A stretch of DNA of 64,000 bases from Psychrobacter immobilis (GCF_904846225.1 NZ_CAJGZJ010000015.1:1-64000); one strand, 5' to 3'. Shown: positions 8,301 to 17,672, counted from the stretch's first letter. The notes: generated by a model not told the origin, from the letters alone. Numbers and translations: made by a program.

Positions 8301-9331
8301 TGAGGCTTACCTTGATAAGGGCGTTGATATGGTGGATGAAAAATACTATCCACTTCATCAAGCATATGATTTGCACTGATGATACCGCCTGCTAAGCTCC
8401 AATAAATATTATCAACTCTATAAATATGATTGGTTTTAGCTGCCTGCGTTTGCTGCCACAATAAATGCTGTGACCATGATTGATAGTTTTTCTTAACCGA
8501 AGGATCATCTTTCATCAGCACAAAGTACATATCTGCATCAATAAGAGGAATGCTTTCTTTACTCACTAACTTTTGTAGCGACCACTGTTTGTCTGCAACA
8601 ACTTTTGGCCACTTGAATCCTAAATCCGATAATATAGCACCCGAAAAGCTATTGGCAGTATACAAGCGTACATGATCGGACCGAAAATCTAATAAAGATA
8701 TTTTTTGTGGCCACGCTTTGCCAAAATGTGCTTGTAAATTATGACGTGTGTCAATAATACGTTTTTGCCAATCAGCAAGTAGCTGGTTGGCTTTATGTTC
8801 TCTACCAAGCGCCTTACCTGTTGTTTTTAATGTCTGACGAAAATCATAAACCTCTTCTAGCGCTATCGTAGGTGCGATTTGCGATAAAATCCCATAAATT
8901 TTTTCATTCCTATATCTCGATGCAATAATTAAGTCAGGCTTTAATAACGCAATATCCTCTAGACTTGGTTGGGTCTCTAGCCCCACATAAGTGACATTTT
9001 TTAGTCTTGGGCGTAGGTACGAATACATGGGTTTTTGCGCCCAAGACTCTACTACGCCAACTGGCTCGACGCCCAGTGCCACCAATGTATCCGTTGCACC
9101 TTGGAACAGACTCACCACTCTCTTTGGCTGTCCATGAATAACCGTTTCACCAAGCGCATGTTTAACTGTGCGGCTATTGGTGTCAGCAGACGCGTGAACG
9201 GATACTGCGGCAAACAACCATAAACTTAAAGTAAAAACGGCAAAGTATACAAAGCGTATTACTTTAAACTTATTTTTTTTATTGAAGAACAGCATCCTAT
9301 CATCTTTCATTACCAAGCATTTTATAGCCAC
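8297..9331 (-). CDS. Periplasmic iron-siderophore binding protein (FecB/FepB-like)
   Basis: This protein captures a ferric siderophore in the periplasm and delivers it to the permeases. The mature part has the class III binding-protein pattern: PKRVVSLFQGATDTLVALGVEPVGV, then LEDIALLKPDLIIASRYRNEKIY, then a long linker helix. The RYRNEKIY segment recalls FecB. A signal peptide is seen in the stretch FVYFAVFTLSLWLFAAVSVHASA. The start is uncertain: GTG at 9331 gives a long head, while ATG at 9310 and ATG at 9295 (MLFFNKKNK) give a more usual signal peptide, none with a strong ribosome site. The receptor gene ends 92 bp upstream. Confidence 0.9.
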   Translation of the reverse strand: MAIKCLVMKDDRMLFFNKKNKFKVIRFVYFAVFTLSLWLFAAVSVHASADTNSRTVKHALGETVIHGQPKRVVSLFQGATDTLVALGVEPVGVVESWAQKPMYSYLRPRLKNVTYVGLETQPSLEDIALLKPDLIIASRYRNEKIYGILSQIAPTIALEEVYDFRQTLKTTGKALGREHKANQLLADWQKRIIDTRHNLQAHFGKAWPQKISLLDFRSDHVRLYTANSFSGAILSDLGFKWPKVVADKQWSLQKLVSKESIPLIDADMYFVLMKDDPSVKKNYQSWSQHLLWQQTQAAKTNHIYRVDNIYWSLAGGIISANHMLDEVDSIFHPPYQRPYQGKPQ

Positions 9332-9423
9332 ACCACTTTCTCTCTAATTCTATCTATAAACCGTTCAATATAAAGACGAGTACGAAAAATATTACGCTAT
9401 AATATTTTTTTAAAATAGATGGA

Positions 9424-11604
9424 CTAAAAATCTACCGAATAACCAACGGTCACGGTACGACCTTGACCTGCAAAATAGCGGTCATCATCATCAAGCGCAC
9501 TTTGTGAATAATAAGTGATGTATTCTTTATCCAAAAGATTTGACACTGCGAGATTGGCAACTCCTTTAGGTAATTTATATGAGACTGTGGCATCTAACAG
9601 TGTATAGCCATCAAAATCCAAATCTTGACCATCAAAATTACGGTCAAAAGCATGATTGACTTGTAGATATGAATTTATTTTATCAGTCCATTTCGCGCCC
9701 CATGAAGCAATCAAGCGATTCGGTGCGATGTCTAGTCCACCTATTCGACCATCAAGTGAGCCATTCTCATCAGTATCATATTTACCATCGGTATGTGCAT
9801 AAGACAATTTTAGCTTATGATCATCAAGACTTTGCGAGATGCTCGTTTCATAACCACGGATACGAGTTTTTTCTCTAGCCATCAAAAAAGCACCTGTCTC
9901 TTTATCAAAACGAGAGCGATCGCCAAAGTCTGAGCTTGACTGAAAAACACTCAAATCTAAATTAGTATTATCGATCTTCATGCGAGTACCCAACTCTATA
10001 TTTTCAGTCAAAATCGGCTTGAGCTGGTTTAGGTTGTCTACACTTAAACCTGGGGTATTAATGGCGCGCAAGGCTCTACCAATATCAGGTATGGAATAGC
10101 CTTCACTATAATTGGCAAAAAGGGCCATATCTTTTATGGGAGAATAGACAATACCTGCATTATATAAATTTTCTTCAAAATCTAGCTCACCACCTTTGAC
10201 CAGCACATTGTTATAGCGCGGCAGTGTTCTATAATCATCTGTTTCTAACGTACCAATCTCTCTTCTGACGCCGCCATGAAGGGTGAGCTTATCTGTGGCG
10301 GCAATTTCAGTTTGGAGAAATGGCGAATAACTGGTATAGGTAGACAAAGGCACATAAGTTCTACCAGTGCCATAGAGATCTTGCTTGCCTTTATCATAGA
10401 GCGTATCCAAACCACCGGTTACTTTCAAACGTCCCTGCACTAAGTCATCTTTGGTTAAGCTGATTTTGCTACCAATTTTTGAGGCTTTGGTACGTGATTG
10501 ATCATACAGCTCACCTTCTGGCGCAAGATTAGGGTCCTGGAAAGTTGCCGAATTGGTCGCTCCAAATAGACCTTCAAACTCTTGATTAAACACCATCGCA
10601 TCCAGCTTCATACCAGCGATATCTGCATTTTCATATCGTATACTCGACGTCCATACGTCATTGTAAGGTGTATCACCTGGAGGTTTTTGGCGAATAGAGG
10701 TAGTCGGAATGCCTACTTCTCTGTTACCTGCTACGCTGGTGTAATTGTTTTTATTTTTTATCTCGTAGCGATTTATACTGGCTTGAACATATTGATCATC
10801 ATCAATTTGATAACCCATTTTTACTAGGACATCATACATTCGAGAGTCCATCAAATCGCCTTGTGTATTATCAACACCGATTTGCTGCCCTGCCCCATCT
10901 AAATACTTTCCTTGGTCTTCATAAGATAAAGACAGTAAATAATCAACGTCTCCTTGGACACCATTCACACCATAATTGGTCTTATAGCTGAGTGTATCTG
11001 AATTGACCGTGTCAGTAGGTATCGTCGCTTGAATACCAAAATGTTGATTGGCTTTACCGGACTTTGGTTTCTTTGTGATGATATTGATCACACCACCTGT
11101 GGCACCCATACCATTGGTCGCATTCGCACCTTGGACGACTTCAATTCTCTCTACCATTGAATAATCGATAGAGTGAACCTCTCTTCCTGTTGGTCGTAAA
11201 GGATTTGACTGTGGCACACCATCTATCATAATTAAAGGCGTGCGACCTCTTAGTGTTTCACCACTGCCATTCATTTTTCCTCTACTTGGTGTATAAGAAG
11301 GTAATAAATTGCTCAGAACATCAGATGAATTCGAAGAAATTTGTAGCTGCTGCTCAATTTCCTTTTGCTCAATGATTTGTACGGTTTGAGGTGATTTTTC
11401 TTGTTCTATGTTTGAACGGGACGCCGTTACGATAATGGTATCTAGCATTGTTTCAGGCAAGGCTTCTGGTTTTGGATTGGTTTCAGTCATCACTATATTT
11501 TCGGCATAAGCAGCTGGCGTTAAAAGTAAAGGCATCAGCAATAATAAAAATCTTCTATCTTTTAACACATAAAATAACTGTTCTTTTTGATTAAAACCGC
11601 TCAT
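9424..11604 (-). CDS. TonB-dependent siderophore receptor
   Basis: An outer-membrane gated porin of 726 residues that imports a ferric siderophore using TonB energy. After a signal peptide (LLLLMPLLLTPAAYA), DTIIVTAS is the TonB box region. The plug has LRGRTPLIMIDGVPQSNPLRP and IEVVQGANATNGMGATGGVINIITKKP. The barrel ends in TVTVGYSVDF with the terminal aromatic residue. Plug details resemble the IutA/RhtA group, so a hydroxamate-type ligand is possible, but this is inference. AGGA precedes the ATG. The gene leads the uptake operon, and a Fur box lies about 300 bp upstream. Confidence 0.93.
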   Translation of the reverse strand: MSGFNQKEQLFYVLKDRRFLLLLMPLLLTPAAYAENIVMTETNPKPEALPETMLDTIIVTASRSNIEQEKSPQTVQIIEQKEIEQQLQISSNSSDVLSNLLPSYTPSRGKMNGSGETLRGRTPLIMIDGVPQSNPLRPTGREVHSIDYSMVERIEVVQGANATNGMGATGGVINIITKKPKSGKANQHFGIQATIPTDTVNSDTLSYKTNYGVNGVQGDVDYLLSLSYEDQGKYLDGAGQQIGVDNTQGDLMDSRMYDVLVKMGYQIDDDQYVQASINRYEIKNKNNYTSVAGNREVGIPTTSIRQKPPGDTPYNDVWTSSIRYENADIAGMKLDAMVFNQEFEGLFGATNSATFQDPNLAPEGELYDQSRTKASKIGSKISLTKDDLVQGRLKVTGGLDTLYDKGKQDLYGTGRTYVPLSTYTSYSPFLQTEIAATDKLTLHGGVRREIGTLETDDYRTLPRYNNVLVKGGELDFEENLYNAGIVYSPIKDMALFANYSEGYSIPDIGRALRAINTPGLSVDNLNQLKPILTENIELGTRMKIDNTNLDLSVFQSSSDFGDRSRFDKETGAFLMAREKTRIRGYETSISQSLDDHKLKLSYAHTDGKYDTDENGSLDGRIGGLDIAPNRLIASWGAKWTDKINSYLQVNHAFDRNFDGQDLDFDGYTLLDATVSYKLPKGVANLAVSNLLDKEYITYYSQSALDDDDRYFAGQGRTVTVGYSVDF

Positions 11605-11830
11605 TGCTATTCCTAAGGTTGAACTGCTGCCGTTAAATTATGTTTACTAGAGATTAGTGAACCGGGGATTTGCATTACCAGTAGGTAGAATGTAGTGACC
11701 CTGAATTATAGAATTCAAAACGAAAGATGATAGCGCAAATCAAGAAAACTCACTCTAGCTCTGAGCATATTAATTAAAATCCTGATGCCAGTTATTGAAT
11801 TCAATTGCTTATCGATTTTGGATCGGATAC

Positions 11831-11888
11831 ATTCATTTGCGACACGCTATAAAAACAGAGGGGTTTTTACAACGTGTCGCAAATGAAT
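11831..11888. repeat. 58-bp palindrome in the leader of the iron-uptake operon
   Basis: ATTCATTTGCGACACG at 11831-11846 is repeated in perfect inverted form at 11873-11888. An inner arm pair (AAAAAC 11851-11856 and GTTTTT 11863-11868) closes a six-base loop. It lies directly downstream of the Fur box on the minus strand, so it would be in the 5' untranslated RNA. No T-tract follows. It may be an RNA regulatory hairpin or the remnant of a mobile element. Confidence 0.7.
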
Positions 11889-11902
11889 ATGAAAATTATG
11901 AT

Positions 11903-11921
11903 GATAATAGTAATCATTATC
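11903..11921. promoter_or_regulatory. Fur box
   Basis: GATAATAGTAATCATTATC matches 17 of 19 positions of the classic Fur consensus GATAATGATAATCATTATC. It lies upstream of the receptor-led iron operon, whose function fits iron-dependent repression. It is about 300 bp from the receptor start, so a long leader is implied. Confidence 0.8.
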
Positions 11922-11967
11922 ATTTTAATTGTCAATAATTCTCGACTTCATTTATCAGAAATGACGT

Positions 11968-12110
11968 ACAAGGATGCTAAGACAGAAAGCTAGCTTGAAT
12001 GATAATCTGAAATAATTTTTTTACGATGAATGCATTATTTTTGGCGTAATCGACGTTAGAGTGAACGCAAAAAGGCTATAAGAACGTAGTTCCTAACTGC
12101 GTGTTGAATT
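11968..12110. repeat. Repeat fragments R1 (copy 2) and R3 (copy 1)
   Basis: The first half resembles 4446-4520 (shared TACGATGAATGCATT). The second half (GTAATCGACGTTAGA and following) resembles 24085-24150. The two are contiguous here, so this may be nearer the full element. Confidence 0.45.
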
Positions 12111-12184
12111 TTACCCTACGCTAATTTATGTAGTGGATTTTTGATTACATAATAATTGAAAGCTAATAAAATTAAAGCACGTAA

Positions 12185-12234
12185 GGATAACGTCATATTA
12201 TAGATTGATGGTCGATCTACCTTACATGGTAGAG
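12185..12234. repeat. Repeat fragment R2, copy 1
   Basis: About 50 bp including TCATATTATAGATTGATGG, with a close copy (roughly 46 of 53 positions) at 22042-22094. It has no coding potential. Confidence 0.6.
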
Positions 12235-12423
12235 TTTGCTTATGAAGAAAAAACGAGCGTATCCTTTTTTTCTAGTTAATCTGAGTTTACTAAAGTGACA
12301 ACCTCACAAGTTGATGTCTACGAATTTGACGTCAGGGGTCAAATCAAAGTAATGCTAATGCTAATGCTCAATACAGTCTAGTATGCTTGTATAATAAAGG
12401 CGAAGGCATGACTCAGAACATAA

Positions 12424-12452
12424 AAAAGGCCCATAACAAGTTATGAGCCTTT
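12424..12452 (-). terminator. Rho-independent terminator after the YeeE/YedE gene
   Basis: AAAGGC.CATAAC pairs with GTTATG.GCCTTT around a two-base centre, with an A-run on one side that reads as a T-run on the minus strand. It lies 44 bp past the stop codon of the YeeE/YedE gene. Confidence 0.7.
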
Positions 12453-12495
12453 CTAAATTTAATTATTTCAGCCTGATGATGAGTAATAACTTTCA

Positions 12496-13752
12496 TTAGC
12501 AGACAGAATCATTAGATTTTGGAACTGAAAGTCCGAATAATGGTCGCAAGTATAAAGCCAAAAAAGTTCCTGCCATTGCAACAATCCCCCAGACATAGCC
12601 ATGCAAACTGAACGATGCAATGCCGCCAAAATAAGCACCAATATTACAGCCAAACGCAAGTCGTGCGCCATATCCCATCATCAATCCGCCAATAACTGAG
12701 GCGGCGAAATTCCCTGCTGTAAATTGTGTGAATTTGAATAGACCACCAGCAGCTGAGGCTATAAACGCACCAATGATTATACCAATATTCAATACCGTAG
12801 TTGAGTCTGCAAAAATTGAGGCATCAAGCAACGCTGCATTAGGCCCTTGCCAGTAGCCCCAACTAGCTACATCCACTCCTAGAACGTTAGCAATTTTAGA
12901 GCCCCATAACGTGAATGCAGAAGTAATACCCCATGGCTGACCCCGTGTCATCAAAGTTAAGGCATTAAGTACAGCTAAGACAATCGCTGCGGCAAATAGT
13001 GGCCAAGAACCACGAAAAATGCGCTTCCAACCTCTAGCTGAAGGCATAGGTGCCATTTTTGGTGCGTTTGTTTTCTTTTCCACAACTAACGTTACCCACG
13101 CAATCAATCCAAAAAGGGTAAGAGACAAGACCCAAGCGCCACTGTAGCCAAGACCAGTAGAAGTGGCAAGTGAGTAAGGCTCAAAAGCTGGCATCTCTTC
13201 TGTCCAAAACGGCAAATGATAAGCACCAATTGTCGCTCCGATTATAAAGAAAATAAAAGTCACGAACATAACAGAACGCCCGCCACCTAATGCATATAGC
13301 GTACCAGAAGCACAGCCGCCCCCAAGTTGCATACCGATTCCAAATATGAATGATCCCACTATCAGGCTTACACCTACTGGCGATACATAGCCTGCAACAG
13401 GCCCTCCAAAAAATGTAAGGCCATAGGCAAGAATGGGTGCAAACAACGTGACAGCGACAGCGAGCATCAGCATGTGCGAGCGCATAGCTTGCCCATTGCC
13501 CACTGACATCATACGTCTAAAAGCAGAAGTGAAACCGAAACGGGCATGGAACAGGGTATAACCTAATAGCAAGCCAATACCAAGCAGCAACGATTGAGAA
13601 ATATACTGAGTATCCAATAAGTAAATCAGTAGCAAAAATCCCGCAATACAACCTCCTACTATCAGTATTTTTTGCGGTGCATCTAGCGCCAAACCATCAC
13701 TTATAATGGGGCCTTTTGTATCGTTCACAGGTTGAACTTTAGTAATAGCCAC
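12496..13752 (-). CDS. YeeE/YedE family transporter (TsuA-like, thiosulfate or related sulfur compound)
   Basis: An inner-membrane protein with about ten hydrophobic segments. It carries the two family cysteine motifs, GMQLGGGCASGTLYALGGG near residue 130 and LAFGCNIGAYFGGIAS near residue 385. In TsuA such cysteines line the thiosulfate path. No TusA-like or rhodanese gene is adjacent, so the exact substrate is open. GTG at 13752 is chosen as the start because AAGGAC lies nine bases upstream; the TTG at 13773 has no ribosome site. A terminator follows the gene, which appears monocistronic. Confidence 0.85.
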   Translation of the reverse strand: MAITKVQPVNDTKGPIISDGLALDAPQKILIVGGCIAGFLLLIYLLDTQYISQSLLLGIGLLLGYTLFHARFGFTSAFRRMMSVGNGQAMRSHMLMLAVAVTLFAPILAYGLTFFGGPVAGYVSPVGVSLIVGSFIFGIGMQLGGGCASGTLYALGGGRSVMFVTFIFFIIGATIGAYHLPFWTEEMPAFEPYSLATSTGLGYSGAWVLSLTLFGLIAWVTLVVEKKTNAPKMAPMPSARGWKRIFRGSWPLFAAAIVLAVLNALTLMTRGQPWGITSAFTLWGSKIANVLGVDVASWGYWQGPNAALLDASIFADSTTVLNIGIIIGAFIASAAGGLFKFTQFTAGNFAASVIGGLMMGYGARLAFGCNIGAYFGGIASFSLHGYVWGIVAMAGTFLALYLRPLFGLSVPKSNDSVC

Positions 13753-14223
13753 TATAACAATGTCCTTTCCCAATACATTTTGTTGGAATCAATTTATATA
13801 ATATTTTGAAGTATTTAATCGGATTTGTTGCGCTTATTAGTGACAGCAACTCTTAGAATACACTCAATCTCAGTAATCGTAAGTATCAGTAATCGCAATA
13901 AAAAATACTTTTAGAACCCAAACAATTGTCATCAAGACAAGTGTTTTAGGTGTATTGAATGATCAATCAATAATCGCTATATCATAATCTTTTTTCAATT
14001 GAGATGAATCGGGAGTGGGCAGTGAATTGGAGATAAAAGAATACATTGAAGACTTTCAAGTGCTCATACCATCAGGCATAAATGCTCTATTCAATCTATA
14101 ATAAAACTGAAAACGTTCATATTGTAGTGGTCATCTAATTTAGTAGGCTTATTCGACATGACTCACAATTCCTATTATTGAGGTATATCTACACTCGATA
14201 ATAGGGAAGTATAATTTTATATT
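13753..14223. other. Gene-free gap of about 470 bp
   Basis: AT-rich, with no supportable reading frame. A short direct repeat (TCAGTAATCG, twice, near 13870-13895) and an imperfect inverted repeat around 14168-14208 (TTCCTATTAT against ATAATAGGGAA) are visible. The latter may end the glycosyltransferase operon on the minus strand, but it has no clear T-run. Confidence 0.4.
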
Positions 14224-14898
14224 TTAAGGTGTATTATTTTTTTCCAAATTCGTTAAAAAAGCGGCAAAACCCTCTTTTGCTCGGGCTTGCAACCGACTAC
14301 TGGTCATCACACGGACACGATTGCTCCAAGTAATGGCATAGCTTTGGGCTTCAAATCTTTTGACCAAATCCACATCTTCATGACAAGGTAGATGAGCAAA
14401 GCCACCAACAGCCAGATAAGCCTCACTGCTAAAACTTAAATTGGCCCCATGAATATGACAATGTCCCATCCTATCTTGATAATGAGTCATATAATCCTCT
14501 CGCGTTTGCGGTGTCAAATGTGCCCAACTATCAATATCCACCACACCGCAAATCATATCAGTCCGCTGGTGCATAATATGTTCAATTTGCTGTATCAACC
14601 AATCCACAGCCACAAATGAATCGGCGTCTGTACAGGCAAGCCATGTTGCCCCATTGGCGATTGCATGCCGAATGCCCATGTCTCTAACTTGTCCCACACA
14701 TTCATAATCACAGCATAGATAATCGACGCCTGTGGCCTTAACCAATGTCTGCGTGTCATCAGTACAACCATCGAGTACCACCAGCGGGTACGCCTTAATC
14801 GTTGAAGGTAATTGATCGATAGCGGTCTGCACTGATGCCAAACACTTAGCGATAGTCATCGCCTCGTTATGAGCAGGAATTACAATACAGATTCTCAT
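14224..14898 (-). CDS. Family 2 glycosyltransferase
   Basis: A soluble GT-A fold enzyme of 224 residues, with no membrane segment. The N-terminus CIVIPAHNEAMTIAKCLASV is typical, LDGCTDD follows, and TDADS is the metal-binding DxD-type motif. Near the C-terminus, PCHEDVDLVKRFEAQSY gives the ED base motif. It is the last gene of the otsBA-led operon, 40 bp after the methyltransferase gene, with GTAGGAG before the ATG. The acceptor and donor are unknown. The context of deacetylase and N-methyltransferase suggests an amino-sugar product. Confidence 0.85.
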   Translation of the reverse strand: MRICIVIPAHNEAMTIAKCLASVQTAIDQLPSTIKAYPLVVLDGCTDDTQTLVKATGVDYLCCDYECVGQVRDMGIRHAIANGATWLACTDADSFVAVDWLIQQIEHIMHQRTDMICGVVDIDSWAHLTPQTREDYMTHYQDRMGHCHIHGANLSFSSEAYLAVGGFAHLPCHEDVDLVKRFEAQSYAITWSNRVRVMTSSRLQARAKEGFAAFLTNLEKNNTP

Positions 14899-14938
14899 AT
14901 CTCCTACCCTGTCCTATTTTGCTGATTGCTACACTTTG

Positions 14939-15736
14939 TCATACCAAGTTTTCTTGCATAGCTACCGATCTTTGGGAACGTTGCCAAACGTCTAATAAGA
15001 AATCGCTGTCTACCATTTGGCTTTGATGATTGAATTCGACCTGATGCTTCTCATTATTTGTGAGGTTAAAAGCAAGGCGTAAGCGCTGATGCACGGTCTC
15101 ACCTGTCATAGCAAAACCCTCAATAGCATAGCACCAATGACAGCACAATAATGTACCGCCTATAGCAAGGTTCTGCTGCGTCCAAGCGATAACCATATCA
15201 ATATCATTGGGTGACAAATAATATAAAATCTCACTAATGACAATTAAATCAAAGGGTTCTTGCATAGTAGACGTCTCATTTAATAAAGGATAAGCCTCTA
15301 TAACGGCATCTTTTAGAGTCAATAATCTATTGGGAATCACCCCTTGTATCACCTTAACATGAGGTAACTCTGCTAAGCGCTCTTTGGCAAGTTTCACTGC
15401 CTGATGATTGCCATCAATACTGACCAAAGCCTGACAACGCTGAGCCAATAACTCACTAAGCACACCGTTACCACAGCCTAGTTCAATGGCATTGTCATAT
15501 TGAGATTGCGGCAGTATCGCTAGACACATATCACGTTTTCGTTTTTCATACCAACGAGTTTGATACTGCCATGGATCGGTATTGTCATTATATAATGCGT
15601 CAAAGTACGATTCTGAATAAGCATCTGATTGGTTGCTAGTAGCAGTATCGTCAGCCGAGACAGTTTTAGAATACTCTAAACTATCGACTAAGTTACTGTT
15701 ATCCATTGATGGCTTAGTTTTAGAGATGTGACTCAT
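14939..15736 (-). CDS. NodS-like SAM-dependent methyltransferase
   Basis: Class I methyltransferase of 265 residues. Motif I is IELGCGNGVLSELLAQRC, with SIDGNH at motif II. The segments YFDALYNDNTDPWQYQTRWYEKRK and PFDLIVISEILYYLSP match the NodS pattern. NodS N-methylates the free amino group left by deacetylation in Nod-factor synthesis. ATG at 15736 is chosen as the start: GGGAGG lies about nine bases upstream, inside the end of the deacetylase gene, giving a 17-base overlap. A frame extends upstream to 15835 but only re-reads the neighbour. The first 45 residues are low-complexity and probably unstructured. Confidence 0.85.
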   Translation of the reverse strand: MSHISKTKPSMDNSNLVDSLEYSKTVSADDTATSNQSDAYSESYFDALYNDNTDPWQYQTRWYEKRKRDMCLAILPQSQYDNAIELGCGNGVLSELLAQRCQALVSIDGNHQAVKLAKERLAELPHVKVIQGVIPNRLLTLKDAVIEAYPLLNETSTMQEPFDLIVISEILYYLSPNDIDMVIAWTQQNLAIGGTLLCCHWCYAIEGFAMTGETVHQRLRLAFNLTNNEKHQVEFNHQSQMVDSDFLLDVWQRSQRSVAMQENLV

Positions 15737-16589
15737 ATAAATAAACCTCCCAAGGTTGGCTACTTCTAGCAATCGTTTGCGCAGATAAAATTGGCGGCTT
15801 GCCCGTGCTGTCATCCGCAGTGATTTGACTTTCAAAGCAGGTAATGGCCTCTATTTTACACTGTAATTGCTCGGCTGTTAAATCAACTCTCATGGCACAG
15901 TGCCAAGGGATACGGCTATCGGCAGGTTTTGCCCAATGCCACGCCCAAATCAACACTTGATAACAGGCCAAATGATGCTGCTTGGCAAATGAGGCGACCA
16001 CCTGCCCAGTTGCTTCATGGTCAGGATGTCCATCGCGCATAAAGGTCGTTATTAAAATATCGTCAGGTTGAATAATGGTAGATAATTTCTGGTGAAACTG
16101 ATCTTGTTGGGTAAAGACACTGCCATCTATTAAGTTTAAAGCAATCGTTGTGACCTGATGAGCGATACTCAATACCTCCAACGCTTTAACACTTTCTTGG
16201 GGTCGGATAATATTGAGCTTTTCTTGAGAATAAACTTGCGAGTTTGGATGACTTTGTGTGCCGTTGGTCACATGAATAAGAACGATAGGATTGCCATTTA
16301 CCACCAATTGTTGCAACAGGCCGCCACAGCCTAGTATTTCATCATCAGGATGCGGGGCAAAGATACAGACTCGTTGATGCGGGGCAAAGTTTTTTGCCAT
16401 ATCAAATCGAGGTAGCTCTTGCAGTCCTGACCAATTTTTCCAAGTATCTTGATTGGTGCCATCGCCTTCAATAACACGGTCACCAACGATTGGATGGTGT
16501 CCTTCATAACTTTCAAAGGTAGCAGCATGCTTGATGGCGTCATCTTTGTTTATAATTCTTATAGCTTCGTCAGATATTAAATTTGCCAT
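15720..16589 (-). CDS. PIG-L family deacetylase (LmbE-like)
   Basis: A zinc-dependent N-deacetylase-type protein of 289 residues. The metal motif is FAPHPDDEILGCGG (about residues 72-85), and RDGHPDHEATGQ near residue 190 supplies the second conserved histidine site. PIG-L relatives such as MshB and BshB remove acetyl from GlcNAc conjugates. The 70-residue head is not part of the core. The gene overlaps the acyl-CoA dehydrogenase-like gene by 13 bases and the methyltransferase gene by 17, so all three are translated together. The substrate is unknown but likely an N-acetylated sugar. Confidence 0.88.
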   Translation of the reverse strand: MANLISDEAIRIINKDDAIKHAATFESYEGHHPIVGDRVIEGDGTNQDTWKNWSGLQELPRFDMAKNFAPHQRVCIFAPHPDDEILGCGGLLQQLVVNGNPIVLIHVTNGTQSHPNSQVYSQEKLNIIRPQESVKALEVLSIAHQVTTIALNLIDGSVFTQQDQFHQKLSTIIQPDDILITTFMRDGHPDHEATGQVVASFAKQHHLACYQVLIWAWHWAKPADSRIPWHCAMRVDLTAEQLQCKIEAITCFESQITADDSTGKPPILSAQTIARSSQPWEVYLYESHL

Positions 16590-17659
16590 ATATTGCCCTG
16601 CCTGTCTGTTAAATTATTGGCTAAAACGCTAGTTAGCTCGCCGATTTTCTGTAAATCAAAAGCGCCATGACTTTGGCGGATAAACACGGGCAGATCGGCT
16701 GTGAGCCTTGCAAAATGGGCATTGCGACAAAATGGCGCTGCTCCTAATGCTTGCCCAATAATTTCCATTACTTGGCGAGCGACTTTTTCAACTTGTGATC
16801 TTAACTGGCGTATGGCAAGTTCGTGACTGAGCTGTGGCTGACTATCGATTAAATCAGCAACATAATGAAAATACTGCTGAGTGACTGCCAATGCCGTACT
16901 AATTTGACCCAAATACATGGCTTTATAATCGTTTGGTTTTTGCTGATAGGCGCTAATTAAATACTCTGCTAGGTCAGCCGTTGCCCCAAACCAACAAGCG
17001 GCAACCCCTGCCGCTCCATGCCAAAACCCTACCCGTTCTAGATAAGAATTGGCTGTCCCAACTTGATCAGCTATTACTTCATGGAACTCTACCGTGGCCG
17101 TATCAGTGGCTTGCATCCCTACCGCCTGCCATTCCTCATTATCAATCTCAATACCAGATTGGTGCATATCTACGACAAGCAATTGCGCGTGACCATCGGC
17201 ATTACGATACGTCATGAGCCCATGATTAACCATATTGGCCCCTGAACACCACGCTTTGGTACCGCTGACTTTTCCTTGCTCATAACTTATAGGATTACCT
17301 TCTGCTGCCCAAACAGCCCATAACCCTTGATTCGCTTTAGCATAGCCCAGCTCATATAAAATGCTTAGCGCATCCAAATGCGACTCAAACCATTTTGCAA
17401 TTGTTAAATCCACCCCTGCTACATACGCCAAAATCTGCCAACGGATTAATGTGCCTGAGATTGCACCATTTACACTGGTAGTTTTACTCGCAGGATGCGG
17501 GATTTTCTTGCTATAGCTAATTAAGGTTTTTAAAATATCATGACGTAATGTATCAGTTAAGCCAAGCGTCCTAATAGCTTGATTATCAGCACCTATAATC
17601 TTTTCTATACTGGTTTTAATTTCTGACAATAAAGGATTTTTTTTCTCTGACGCTAGCAT
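16577..17659 (-). CDS. Acyl-CoA dehydrogenase-like flavoprotein
   Basis: The 360 residues fit the acyl-CoA dehydrogenase fold: an N-terminal helical part, the middle strand region GKVSGTKAWCSGANMVNHGLMTYR (the usual substrate and flavin segment, about residues 130-153), then EWQAVGMQATDTATVEFHEV, and a C-terminal helical bundle. The usual C-terminal GGYGY-type sequence is absent; DLPVFIRQSHGAFDLQKIGEL stands in its place. It may therefore oxidise something other than a normal fatty acyl-CoA. TAGGAG precedes the ATG, 13 bp after otsA. The context is sugar modification rather than beta-oxidation. Confidence 0.8.
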   Translation of the reverse strand: MLASEKKNPLLSEIKTSIEKIIGADNQAIRTLGLTDTLRHDILKTLISYSKKIPHPASKTTSVNGAISGTLIRWQILAYVAGVDLTIAKWFESHLDALSILYELGYAKANQGLWAVWAAEGNPISYEQGKVSGTKAWCSGANMVNHGLMTYRNADGHAQLLVVDMHQSGIEIDNEEWQAVGMQATDTATVEFHEVIADQVGTANSYLERVGFWHGAAGVAACWFGATADLAEYLISAYQQKPNDYKAMYLGQISTALAVTQQYFHYVADLIDSQPQLSHELAIRQLRSQVEKVARQVMEIIGQALGAAPFCRNAHFARLTADLPVFIRQSHGAFDLQKIGELTSVLANNLTDRQGNIWQI

Positions 17660-17672
17660 GACGGTCTCCTAA

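Larger units (their letters stand above)
11605..12423. other. Intergenic region upstream of the receptor gene
   Basis: About 820 bp without a gene. It holds the 58-bp palindrome, the Fur box, and repeat fragments R1, R3 and R2 in that order. Short frames in it have no ribosome sites or recognisable products. It probably contains the iron operon promoter on the minus strand at its left side, and a degraded repeat-rich patch at its right side. Confidence 0.5.

Noticed and set aside
12468..12671. Minus-strand frame of 67 codons at the end of the YeeE/YedE gene
   Set aside because: It overlaps the conserved C-terminal part of the transporter in another frame.
13868..13895. Short direct repeats TCAGTAATCG as a CRISPR-like array
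   Set aside because: Only two ten-base units, no regular spacers and no cas genes.
15737..15835. N-terminal extension of the NodS-like methyltransferase
   Set aside because: The extra 33 codons lie within the deacetylase gene, and the GGGAGG ribosome site points to the ATG at 15736.
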